DNA from: an uncultured SAR86 cluster bacterium
GTDB lineage: Bacteria > Pseudomonadota > Gammaproteobacteria > Magnimaribacterales > D2472
Reading direction: 5' to 3'
DNA: 64,000 nt
Assembly (NCBI GenBank): GCA_902593675.1
Contig: CACJJI010000002.1
Span: 62,001 to 126,000 of the forward strand
Shown: piece by piece, positions 50,323-58,694 of the stretch
How the letters are laid out: the number at the start of each line of letters is the position of its first letter
Numbering within the stretch: position 1 is the stretch's first letter
Position numbers and translations under genes: made by a program
The notes under the pieces: model-generated
Database searches by the model: none
The model's input: the letters and a program-made list of their open reading frames with translations, nothing else
What the model was told of the DNA's origin: nothing

Positions 50323-52506
50323 ATGACAAAAGACTACAAAAAATTTTCTAGATATGGTCTTATCGGTTTCGCTATTTTTGTAAGTTTTTTACCCATTTTT
50401 AATCCTCTGCAAATTTTTACCAGTCTTCAAAATTATTCTTTTGATACCTTTCAAAGAATTTTACCTAGGGAGGTATATTCTGAAGATCCTGTTGTTATCA
50501 TTGATATTGATGATCGTTCGCTTGCAGAAATTGGACAATGGCCCTGGTCAAGAAATGAATTAGCGAAACTAACCAATCAAGCATATGCCGCAGCTGCCTT
50601 GGGCTTTGATATAGTCTTTGCAGAACCAGATAGAACCAATCCACAAAATTTAATTGCCAATTATTCTTTTGATGAAGCGATAAACAAGGAACTGGCCTCC
50701 CTTCCAAGCAATGATGAGCTCTTTGCTGATGCTATTTCAAACCATGGAACTGTGGTTCTTGGTCAGGCCTTAAATAATAAAGATAATACCAAGCCCTCCA
50801 AAAATAAATTTGGGTTGGTAACTCAAGGCGATGACCCTAAGCAATTCATTGCAAATTATCTGGGAGCACAAAATAACATTAAAATTCTTGATGATTCGGC
50901 CAGTGGAGTTGGCTCAATGAGCATTGGAAATAATGATGTAATTGTTCGTCAATTACCTACGTTTGAGAGAATTGATGAGCAGTTAGTGCCAAGTCTTGCC
51001 CTCGAGATGACAAGGGTTGCAGTCGGCGCCTCAACTTTTCAAATTAAATCATCCAATGCATCAAGCGAAGAGGCCTATGGTGCTCAAACTGGTATCAATA
51101 ACATCAAATTAGGCCCTCTCACCATCCCAACAACACCAGAAGGAAATGCGTGGATTTACTTCGCACCCACTAAAGATATTCTGTCAGTCTCAGCCATTGA
51201 TGTAATATCAGGAACAATACCGCCTGAATTTTTTGAGGGCAAGGTAGCGCTTGTAGGAACTTCAGCTGCTGGATTGCTAGATCTCAGATCTACCCCCACA
51301 GAAAAAAATGTTCCGGGAGTAACAATCATTGCACAGTTTATGCAGCAAATTTTTGCCAATGAATTTTTACAGAGGCCTGACTGGCTTTTTGGAGCTGAAT
51401 TTATTGCCGGGCTTTTGTTGGCTGTATTGATTACTCTGGGTATTCAGGCTTTAGGGCCCATTGGTGGATTAAGCATATTTCTTGTCGGGTCCGGTGGAAT
51501 CATAGGGTCAAGTTATTATTTTTTTAAATCTAAACTCTTTTTGGTTGATCCAATATCTCCCTTGATAATTTCATTGAGTGTTTATGTGGCAGTCACTTTT
51601 TTTAACTTTCTATTTACTGAACTTGAACGCAGCAGAGTAAGAGGTGCTTTTGCACAATATCTTTCTCCTGAAATGGTCAATCGTTTGGCTGAATCGAGCG
51701 AATCATTGGTTCTTGGCGGAGAGAGAAAAGAAATGACTTTTTTGTTCTCAGATATTAGAGGGTTTACCAAAATATCTGAACAATATAAGGACGACCCAGA
51801 GGGTTTGACGCAATTAATCAATGAATTGCTTACCGTTTTGTCTAATGCAATTCTAGATCATGGTGGAACCATAGATAAATACATGGGTGATTGCATCATG
51901 GCTTTTTGGAATGCACCTACCGATCAAGCAGACCATCGTCAACTAGCAATTCAAGCAGCACACTCAATGAATGAAGCTTTAGATCAATTCAATGATGAAA
52001 CCGATGGAAATATAGACTTCAAGCTTGAAATAGGTATTGGCATCAATTCTGGAAACTGTATTGTTGGCAACATGGGTTCGGATAAGCGCTTTGATTATAC
52101 CGTCCTTGGTGATGCGGTTAACTTAGCCTCCAGACTTGAAAGTCAATCCTCTAATTATGGCCTGCACATGATCATTGGTGAAAATACTTACATTGATGAT
52201 TCAACATTTACGATTATTGAAATTGACAAAATTGCCGTTAAAGGCAAATCTTCTGCCGAGACAATCTATACCTGCTTTAAACCAGAGGTTAAATTTGCAA
52301 AAGGATTTATTGAAAAACACAAAGCTTTTTTACAAGAATATAGAATGCAAAACTGGGAAGTGGCTACTTCATTAATTGATGAATTAATACCCTCCTCAAA
52401 TGACCTTGAACTATACTACCAACACATGAAAGAAAGAATTAAAGAATATCTTACTAATCCACCATCTGCTGATTGGGAAGGAGTCTATGTTGCTAAAAAT
52501 AAATAA
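50323..52506 (+). CDS. CHASE2-domain class III adenylate cyclase
   Basis: About 727 residues from the ATG at 50323 (MTKDYKKFSRYG), downstream of the ORF-track start. One N-terminal helix is followed by a periplasmic CHASE2 sensor (about residues 40-330: DPVVIIDIDDRSLAEIGQWPWSR). Three helices (about 345-425) and the catalytic domain follow (EMTFLFSDIRGFTKISE, DKYMGDCIMAFWNAP, FDYTVLGDAVNLASRLES). The metal Asp residues are present, and Lys in DKYMGD with Asp in FDYTVLGD are adenine-selecting, so cAMP is the expected product. It overlaps the next gene by 20 bp. The sensor ligand is unknown. Confidence 0.92.
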   Translation: MTKDYKKFSRYGLIGFAIFVSFLPIFNPLQIFTSLQNYSFDTFQRILPREVYSEDPVVIIDIDDRSLAEIGQWPWSRNELAKLTNQAYAAAALGFDIVFAEPDRTNPQNLIANYSFDEAINKELASLPSNDELFADAISNHGTVVLGQALNNKDNTKPSKNKFGLVTQGDDPKQFIANYLGAQNNIKILDDSASGVGSMSIGNNDVIVRQLPTFERIDEQLVPSLALEMTRVAVGASTFQIKSSNASSEEAYGAQTGINNIKLGPLTIPTTPEGNAWIYFAPTKDILSVSAIDVISGTIPPEFFEGKVALVGTSAAGLLDLRSTPTEKNVPGVTIIAQFMQQIFANEFLQRPDWLFGAEFIAGLLLAVLITLGIQALGPIGGLSIFLVGSGGIIGSSYYFFKSKLFLVDPISPLIISLSVYVAVTFFNFLFTELERSRVRGAFAQYLSPEMVNRLAESSESLVLGGERKEMTFLFSDIRGFTKISEQYKDDPEGLTQLINELLTVLSNAILDHGGTIDKYMGDCIMAFWNAPTDQADHRQLAIQAAHSMNEALDQFNDETDGNIDFKLEIGIGINSGNCIVGNMGSDKRFDYTVLGDAVNLASRLESQSSNYGLHMIIGENTYIDDSTFTIIEIDKIAVKGKSSAETIYTCFKPEVKFAKGFIEKHKAFLQEYRMQNWEVATSLIDELIPSSNDLELYYQHMKERIKEYLTNPPSADWEGVYVAKNK

Positions 52507-53245
52507 GTTTAAATATATGACAATCTTTGCAATGTGCTTAAGCTCATTAAATGTTTTGGCTCAAGCCATTGTTAATATTGAAGATTTGAGGCGTGAAGGC
52601 GAGGTTGGATTTTTTACCAGCATTAGCGCTAATCTCTATGCAGCTCGCGGTAATAGAGACAGAGATTATTACTCAGCGCAACTAAGGTTTGATAATAATT
52701 CCGAAAAATCAGAGTCTTTTCTAATTCTTCAACAAAGCGAAAGAAAGTCTAACGATAAACTGATGGACGAATCAACCTTCATGCATGGGAGATATATTTG
52801 GGTTGGTGATGAGGCTATTAACTGGGAGGTTTTTGCACAATACAGTGAAAACCCCTTCAGAAATTATAAAAAAAGATCCGTGCTTGGAGGCGGCCTAAGA
52901 TATGAACTTTCCAAATCAGCCCGTCTTGGCATTGGTCTGCTCGATGAAAAAGAGACAGATCTTACTGGACAATCTAAAACAACAGATCGCTTAGGTTTTT
53001 ACCTTCATAATTCTTTCGAGGTAGCAGAAAATATTTCCTTCAAACCTACTGTATATTTCCAACCAAGCTTAGATGATTTTGAGAATGACTACAAAGCAAG
53101 TATGATTTTAGCCTTAGATTTTAAAGTAAATGAAAATTTTAAGATAACGATGCAGTATTCATCTTTTCATGACTCAGATCCTCCTTTATTGGCTGAGAAA
53201 AACGATGAATCAATCTCTACTATGTTTTCATATAACCTAAATTAA
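52487..53245 (+). CDS. DUF481-like outer-membrane barrel protein
   Basis: 252 residues with a signal peptide (MTIFAMCLSSLNVLAQA). After VNIEDLRREGEVGFFTSISANLYAARGN comes a beta-rich barrel of alternating strands (YYSAQLRFD, SFLILQQSE, YIWVGDEAINWEVFAQYSE) ending MFSYNLN. The sequence matches the DUF481 (YdiY-like) type, some of which are salt-induced. The ribosome site GGAAGGAG lies inside the cyclase gene, and the start overlaps the cyclase stop by 20 bp, so the two are coupled. Confidence 0.78.
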   Translation: MLLKINKFKYMTIFAMCLSSLNVLAQAIVNIEDLRREGEVGFFTSISANLYAARGNRDRDYYSAQLRFDNNSEKSESFLILQQSERKSNDKLMDESTFMHGRYIWVGDEAINWEVFAQYSENPFRNYKKRSVLGGGLRYELSKSARLGIGLLDEKETDLTGQSKTTDRLGFYLHNSFEVAENISFKPTVYFQPSLDDFENDYKASMILALDFKVNENFKITMQYSSFHDSDPPLLAEKNDESISTMFSYNLN

Positions 53246-53247
53246 TT

Positions 53248-54414
53248 ATGGAAGGATTTTTACAAATTTTTACAAACGTCTGGGAAGAAGGCCTCTTAGG
53301 TATTGGTATAACCGAGATAATCGTATCAATGCTCATATTTATAGCTGGAGCCATAAGCAGAGCTTTTTTTGTTGGCAGAGTGCTTAAATGGTTGGAAAAA
53401 CTTACTGACCATACTGAATCTGAGGTAGATGATGTTCTACTGGAATCTTTAAAAAAACCTCTAGGATATATTCCTATGACGGTTGCCCTTTACTTTATTG
53501 CTGTCTATCTTCCTCTTTCAGGCATGGCTGATACTTTTGCTACAAATCTAGTAAAAGCAATGATAGCTTTTACCATTTTTAGTGCTCTAGCCAATAGCAT
53601 TGCTCCAATTTTTCAAGCTTTTACTTCAAGCGCTGTTCTTACCAAATCCATGACCATGTGGCTTGAAAGAGCTGCAAGAATAATAATTTGGATTATTGGG
53701 CTTGGAATCATACTGGATATCTTTGGTATTCAAATTGGTCCATTGGTTGCTGGTCTTGGGTTATTTTCCGTGGCTGTTGCCCTCGGGGCACAAGATCTAT
53801 TTAAAAATCTTATCTCAGGATTATTAATTATCGGAGAAAACAGATTTCAACCAGGCGATCGAATCGAAGTTCCTGGCTCTTTACACGGCATGGTTGAAGA
53901 CATAGGTTTTAGATCAACCCTCGTCAGAATGTTTGATACAGCTCCAATGCTAGTACCAAACAAGGATCTTTCAGACGTAAAAGTGATCAATCATGGCAAC
54001 ATGGAGTACAGAAGAATTAGCTGGACCTTAAATCTTATCTACTCAACCACTCAAGAGCAATTAGCTAAAATTTGTGGAGAAATTACAAACTTTATTAATA
54101 CCTCTAATGAATTTGTGATTAATCCCAACCAAGAGTCGTTTGCTAGAACTGATGAACTAGCTTCAAGTTCAATTGATGTAAGGGTTCTATGTTACACAGA
54201 TCCAGTTGGCTTGACTGATTTTTCTAAAATTAAACAAAATCTAATTTTTGAAATTATTAAAATTGTTCGAAACAATGGTTCTGAGTTTGCATATCCTTCA
54301 ACTTCTGTTTACGTCGAAAATACAGATCCTTTGGATGTTGCAAATTACTCGACAGAAGGTTTAAAAGCTAAAGACATATCTCATAAAGCTGCTCCCGATA
54401 AAGGAGACGATTAA
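53248..54414 (+). CDS. MscS-type mechanosensitive channel
   Basis: 388 residues. Four N-terminal transmembrane helices end in the pore helix GLGLFSVAVALGAQDLFKNLISGLLIIG. Then comes the MscS beta domain with NRFQPGDRIEVPGSLHGMVEDIGFRSTLVRMFDTAPMLVPN. It opens when membrane tension rises and releases ions and small solutes. It begins 2 bp after the DUF481 gene, so it belongs to the cyclase operon, and its end overlaps the convergent CNG channel gene by 4 bp. Confidence 0.93.
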   Translation: MEGFLQIFTNVWEEGLLGIGITEIIVSMLIFIAGAISRAFFVGRVLKWLEKLTDHTESEVDDVLLESLKKPLGYIPMTVALYFIAVYLPLSGMADTFATNLVKAMIAFTIFSALANSIAPIFQAFTSSAVLTKSMTMWLERAARIIIWIIGLGIILDIFGIQIGPLVAGLGLFSVAVALGAQDLFKNLISGLLIIGENRFQPGDRIEVPGSLHGMVEDIGFRSTLVRMFDTAPMLVPNKDLSDVKVINHGNMEYRRISWTLNLIYSTTQEQLAKICGEITNFINTSNEFVINPNQESFARTDELASSSIDVRVLCYTDPVGLTDFSKIKQNLIFEIIKIVRNNGSEFAYPSTSVYVENTDPLDVANYSTEGLKAKDISHKAAPDKGDD

Positions 54415-55442
54415 TCCGCTGATCTGTTTGAAGCGCTGAGCTCTAATTCCTGAAACAGTTTAGGATGTTCATCAGATAATTCAGCTAAATCCGATTTTGT
54501 AAGCTCAAGTAATTTTGTATCATCAGCCGCAGTAATGGTTGCATTACGTGGGGCATTTCCAAGCAAACCCATTTCGCCAAAATAATCGCCTGCGACAAGA
54601 AAAACGGGCTGCTCAATTTCAACTTTGACCTTTCCATACTCAATGATAAACATCGAATCAGCTTCATCTCCTTTAGAGAAAATTGTCTCATGCTCACTCA
54701 CCAAAACCACTTGGAGTTTTTCATTGATTTTACCAACAGCTCCAATAGGAAGCTCTTGAAATAGTGGCACAGAAGCAATGGCTTCAAAGCTAACCAAGAA
54801 ATTCTTTTTTTGAATCTCTTCATAATATGCGGAGGCAAGAATAGCTGCAGGTAGAGCAAACATTCCTATCCCAACTAACATGGTAAAGCTTGCTAGTAAC
54901 TTACCAAGATCGGTCATAGGAACAACATCGCCATAACCCACGGTAGTTAAGGTTGCTATGCCCCACCACATCGTAGATGGAATACTCCCAAAGACATCAG
55001 GTTGCACTGAAGATTCCAAAAAATATATAAATGTTGATACAACTAACAAAATCGAAATCACCATAATTTGCGATCCAAGCAAGGCATTTCTTTGCTTAAT
55101 GATTGTTTTAACTAACGTATTTGTGGGTAATAAAAATCTGGACTGACTAAAAATATCAAACAATCTAAATAATCGAAGAATTCTTAAATCATAAATAGAA
55201 AAAAATACTTGGTTAACTAAGACCAGTCCATCAATCGATAGCAAAAATGATAATCTCTTTTCTGCTAGAGCTCTTAAAAGCAACTCGATTGCAAAGATGA
55301 TAATAGAGGTTAAGTACAAGGCCCTAAAGATGGGCGCATCAACAGTCAGATAGCCAGCACTTGAAACAATTTGATGAAAGATATTAATAGCAATTACAGC
55401 TCCAAAAAATTTATTTAATTTATCAAGTGCATTTTTCATCAT
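54411..55442 (-). CDS. cyclic-nucleotide-gated K+ channel (MloK1-like)
   Basis: 343 residues. Six transmembrane helices include an S4-like DLRILRLFRLFDIFSQSR. The K+ filter TLTTVGYGD is at residues 164-172. A C-terminal cyclic-nucleotide-binding domain has the phosphate-binding cassette YFGEMGLLGNAPRNATITA (about residues 287-305), with the conserved Glu and Arg that grip the cyclic phosphate. Its layout matches MloK1, a prokaryotic channel opened by cAMP. The gene is convergent with the MscS gene of the cyclase operon (4 bp overlap). Confidence 0.93.
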   Translation of the reverse strand: MMKNALDKLNKFFGAVIAINIFHQIVSSAGYLTVDAPIFRALYLTSIIIFAIELLLRALAEKRLSFLLSIDGLVLVNQVFFSIYDLRILRLFRLFDIFSQSRFLLPTNTLVKTIIKQRNALLGSQIMVISILLVVSTFIYFLESSVQPDVFGSIPSTMWWGIATLTTVGYGDVVPMTDLGKLLASFTMLVGIGMFALPAAILASAYYEEIQKKNFLVSFEAIASVPLFQELPIGAVGKINEKLQVVLVSEHETIFSKGDEADSMFIIEYGKVKVEIEQPVFLVAGDYFGEMGLLGNAPRNATITAADDTKLLELTKSDLAELSDEHPKLFQELELSASNRSAD

Positions 55443-55561
55443 GTGATTATAACTTGAGTCTGTGATTTGAAAAAACCAGGCCTTAAAATAATAATAATTA
55501 AATAATGCATTTATTTGATAGTATGGGCTTTTGATGAAATCAAATTAGGGGAAAAGTGGGC

Positions 55562-57328
55562 ATGTCTGATCAAACTATTCTTGCTACAGCACTGGCTGTG
55601 CTTATGGGCCTTCTTATATGGGGTAAATGGCGTTATGACGGAGTGACGCTGGTATGCTTGGCTGCATTGGTGTTATTTGGTGTAGTGCCTGCAGAAAGTG
55701 CCTTTTCAGGGTTCGGACATCCTGCCGTTATAACAGTTGCACTTGTTCTATTGATCAGCAGAGGTTTGCAAGAAGCAGGAATGGTAAGTTTGGCAGGAAA
55801 CTTAATATCTCGACTAACTCTTTCAGAAAATCAATACATGATAATGATCATGATTGTTGCAGCATTTTTATCTTCATTTATGAATAATATTGGAGCCATG
55901 GCTTTATTGCTGCCAATAACATTATCGTTATGTCAAAAAATGGAATGGAATCCCTCAAAATTCTTAATGCCATTGGCTTTTGCTAGTATTCTTGGCGGCA
56001 TGAACACGGTGATAGGAACGCCACCAAATATTATCATTGCTCAATACAGACAAGAATATACTGGCGTTGCCTTTAACTTTTTTGACTATTCATTTGTTGG
56101 GCTTGCTGTCAGCATCTTAGGCGTTTTGTTTATAGCACTTATAGGATTTAGGTTTGTAATGGTTCGCGAGAATGCAAATGATACAACCAGATTGATAGAT
56201 CTAAAAAACTATCTTTTTGAAGTAACCGTTAAAAATGATAGCAAGGCAATTGGTATGAGGCTATCAGAAATTAAAAAGATTTCAGGCCCTGAAACTGAAG
56301 TCTTAGGCGTAGTCAATGAAACTGGAGGTGTCTCAAGAGTTTCAATGAGTAAAAAGATTCAGTCTGGACAAATTTTGGTTATTAAAACTTCGCCCGATGA
56401 TATTTCAACTATTCAAGAAGCCCTTGGATTTGAGATAGCTGATGATTTGGTGACTGTCCAAGAGTCAGACTTGGCTGAAATTGAGGTTATGGTCACAGCT
56501 GGATCTAGGCTTATTGGTAGAAAGCATGACTTCCTCAAAAGACTTGCCTCAGATGATCTTGCATTGCTTGGATTATGGCGCCAGGGTGCAAAATTTAGAA
56601 CGAGGCTTGCAAGAGAAGCATTCAAAGTTGGAGATGTATTGCTCCTTGGCGTGAGAACAATTGATGATGAAGGGGTTAAAGAAAGAATAAAACATTTAGG
56701 CTTGATGCCGTTGATGGAAAGAGATCTGCAAACTATTCCAAGCAGAAGTAGATTGCTAAAAAGCTTAATTTTTTTTGGATTAGCAATTGGGCTAACTGCT
56801 TTCAATGTAGTTGACATAGTTGTTGCATTTTTATTATGCGTAATAGCTTTTATATCAATCAAAGTTTTAAATGGAAATTTGTATAGAAATATTGAATGGC
56901 CAGTTGTGGTTATGCTTGCAGCGATGATTCCAGTTGGGCAAGCACTAGAAACGTCTGGAATTTCTTTAAACATTGCAAACTTTATTTCTGCTAGCACGGA
57001 AGGCATGAAATTACCTTGGTTAATCTTAATGATTCTAGTTATTACAATGTTTGTTTCAGATATTGTGAATAATGCGGCAACTGCTGTGATTATGGCGCCT
57101 ATTGCAGCGAATCTTGCCATTCAAGTCGGGCAGCCAGTTGAACCCTTTCTGATGGCAGTTGCAGTTGGAGCTAGCTGCGCATTTCTTTCCCCAATAGGGC
57201 ACCAATGTAATACCTTGGTAATGGCCCCAGGAAATTATAAATTTGGAGACTATTGGCGCCTTGGTCTTCCGCTTGAATTCGTGATTGTGGCCATCTCAAT
57301 TCCAATGATTTTATTTGTTTGGACTTAA
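55562..57328 (+). CDS. SLC13/DASS transporter with RCK_C (TrkA-C) domains
   Basis: 588 residues from the ATG at 55562; the ORF track begins at a GTG two codons upstream. Two sets of transmembrane helices flank a soluble middle (about residues 210-395). That middle holds two TrkA-C-type units: LKNYLFEVTVKNDSKAIGMRLSEIKKISGPE and DLAEIEVMVTAGSRLIGRKHDFLKRLASDDLALLGLWRQG. Transporter motifs include FMNNIGAMALLLPITLSL and NNAATAVIMAPIAANLA. SLC13-like carriers move sulfate or dicarboxylates with Na+. RCK_C domains usually sense ligands and regulate transport. It follows the CNG channel gene with divergent orientation. Confidence 0.9.
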   Translation: MSDQTILATALAVLMGLLIWGKWRYDGVTLVCLAALVLFGVVPAESAFSGFGHPAVITVALVLLISRGLQEAGMVSLAGNLISRLTLSENQYMIMIMIVAAFLSSFMNNIGAMALLLPITLSLCQKMEWNPSKFLMPLAFASILGGMNTVIGTPPNIIIAQYRQEYTGVAFNFFDYSFVGLAVSILGVLFIALIGFRFVMVRENANDTTRLIDLKNYLFEVTVKNDSKAIGMRLSEIKKISGPETEVLGVVNETGGVSRVSMSKKIQSGQILVIKTSPDDISTIQEALGFEIADDLVTVQESDLAEIEVMVTAGSRLIGRKHDFLKRLASDDLALLGLWRQGAKFRTRLAREAFKVGDVLLLGVRTIDDEGVKERIKHLGLMPLMERDLQTIPSRSRLLKSLIFFGLAIGLTAFNVVDIVVAFLLCVIAFISIKVLNGNLYRNIEWPVVVMLAAMIPVGQALETSGISLNIANFISASTEGMKLPWLILMILVITMFVSDIVNNAATAVIMAPIAANLAIQVGQPVEPFLMAVAVGASCAFLSPIGHQCNTLVMAPGNYKFGDYWRLGLPLEFVIVAISIPMILFVWT

Positions 57329-57332
57329 GTTC

Positions 57333-58061
57333 TTATACAATCTGAGAAATTAATTTACTTAACTCAGCCGGATCTTCAAAAAAAGAGAAGTGCCCTACTT
57401 CATTCATTGTATAAGTTTTACTTGGAACCATATTAATAAAATTTTCTACAGCCTTAAGATCCACTAGCCTGTCTTTGTTGCCTAAAATTATTGAAATAGA
57501 AGTCCCTATGTTTTTTAAATCATTTAAATCTAATTGATAATTATTGCATGCTTCTAGATCATCAAGCATCACTGGATCATCAGAATCAGAAAAAGCATTT
57601 TTTAAGCCAAGCATTCTTCTATGGAGACCATACTTAATTATAAAGTCAGCGGCATACCCATTTCCTGCTTTGGCTTTAGCAAGCAAGGCATCAGCAACTC
57701 TTGTTGGATAGATGCTATTAACTAGAATTAGCTCTTTGACCGCAAGTCCATGTTTAAGGGCCATATCTAAGGCAACTAATCCGCCCATACTATGCCCACA
57801 TAAAGATAGATCTTTAAGGTCATAGTCCATTAAAGCATTCATTAAAAACTGGCTGTAAGATTCAATGCTATTGCTTGAGGATCCCTTTGAGTCACCATGA
57901 CCAGGAAGATCAATGATTAAGGGCTTGTTATATTCAGCATCAGATAAACGGATGGCTCGAACCAATCGATGATCCATGCCGGCCCCAGCAATAAAAAGAA
58001 TAGATTTTTTAGTCTTTTCAATTGATTCAAAGTTATGAAAATATGTTTCTGGATTTTTCAT
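57333..58061 (-). CDS. alpha/beta hydrolase
   Basis: 242 residues. Catalytic triad: nucleophile in LCGHSMGGLVALDMAL near residue 92, acid in ILGNKDRLVDLKAVE near residue 196, and histidine in NEVGHFSFFEDPAEL near residue 227. The oxyanion area has FIAGAGMDHRLVRAI. The substrate cannot be told: esterases, thioesterases and haloperoxidase-like enzymes share this pattern. It converges on the SLC13 gene with a 4 bp gap. Confidence 0.88.
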   Translation of the reverse strand: MKNPETYFHNFESIEKTKKSILFIAGAGMDHRLVRAIRLSDAEYNKPLIIDLPGHGDSKGSSSNSIESYSQFLMNALMDYDLKDLSLCGHSMGGLVALDMALKHGLAVKELILVNSIYPTRVADALLAKAKAGNGYAADFIIKYGLHRRMLGLKNAFSDSDDPVMLDDLEACNNYQLDLNDLKNIGTSISIILGNKDRLVDLKAVENFINMVPSKTYTMNEVGHFSFFEDPAELSKLISQIV

Positions 58062-58121
58062 TAGCTAAATCTATTTTAATTCATAGCAATGATCAATAGA
58101 CATCTAGTAAAACTTTTAAAG

Positions 58122-58200
58122 TGGTAGACCCGAATGGACTCGAACCATCGACCTTCGCAATGTCAATGCGACGCTCTAACCAAAACTGAGCTACGGGTCT
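58122..58200 (-). tRNA. tRNA-Val (anticodon GAC)
   Basis: The reverse complement folds with acceptor AGACCCG/CGGGTCT, anticodon stem TCGCA/TGCGA with loop TTGACAT (anticodon GAC), T-arm GTTCGAGTC, discriminator A and encoded CCA. The D-loop AGTTTTGGTTA is two bases longer than usual, giving 79 bases in all. Confidence 0.93.
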
Positions 58201-58299
58201 AAATTGTGAATTATTATACAGCTAGACAATTAATAAGATAAGTCTGAAATCTGTTAGATAAAAAGAATTTTTAATTTGGTGAGGCAGTAATTTTAGCTT

Positions 58300-58572
58300 T
58301 TATTGAGATTTATATATGTCAAAAAAATCTAATTTTAGATCAAGAAAATTAGCATATTTTTTAAAATATTGAAGTGCAAAAACTCTTGCTGGAAAAATTG
58401 AATAATCTCCATGCTCTATACCCTTAATGTAATTTACATTTACAAATATTTCAGAGGCAACTTCAAATTCTGATAAAGAAAGTAATTGTCTTCGCTCTTT
58501 GAATACTTTCCCGATCTTGCAGGTTTGTGCAGATCTCAGGCTTGTTTTTGTATCTATTTCACTTATTTGCAT
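58300..58572 (-). CDS. small RodZ-like HTH_25 protein
   Basis: 90 residues. The sequence IGKVFKERRQLLSLSEFEVASEIFVNVNYIKGIEHGDYSIFPARVFALQYFKKYANFLDLKLDFF fits the N-terminal HTH of RodZ (HTH_25), including the terminal FxxxYFKKYANFLDL. In RodZ this domain binds MreB and is followed by a membrane helix and a periplasmic domain; here both are missing and the gene ends soon after the HTH. It is a stand-alone domain, perhaps a DNA-binding regulator. It has no close neighbour on the same strand other than tRNA-Val. Confidence 0.8.
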   Translation of the reverse strand: MQISEIDTKTSLRSAQTCKIGKVFKERRQLLSLSEFEVASEIFVNVNYIKGIEHGDYSIFPARVFALQYFKKYANFLDLKLDFFDIYKSQ

Positions 58573-58694
58573 TTCTTTAAACTTTAATTATTGCAGAGCG
58601 AACTTATTAGTATACATATAAATGATATATTGTCATTTTTTAAAACCAAAAAATTAAAAAAACTGTTCTGAATAGAAAATAGAATGTTGTAAAT

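Noticed and set aside
56413-57120. 235-residue minus-strand ORF
   Set aside because: Antisense of the SLC13 transporter; its composition mirrors the transporter's helices.
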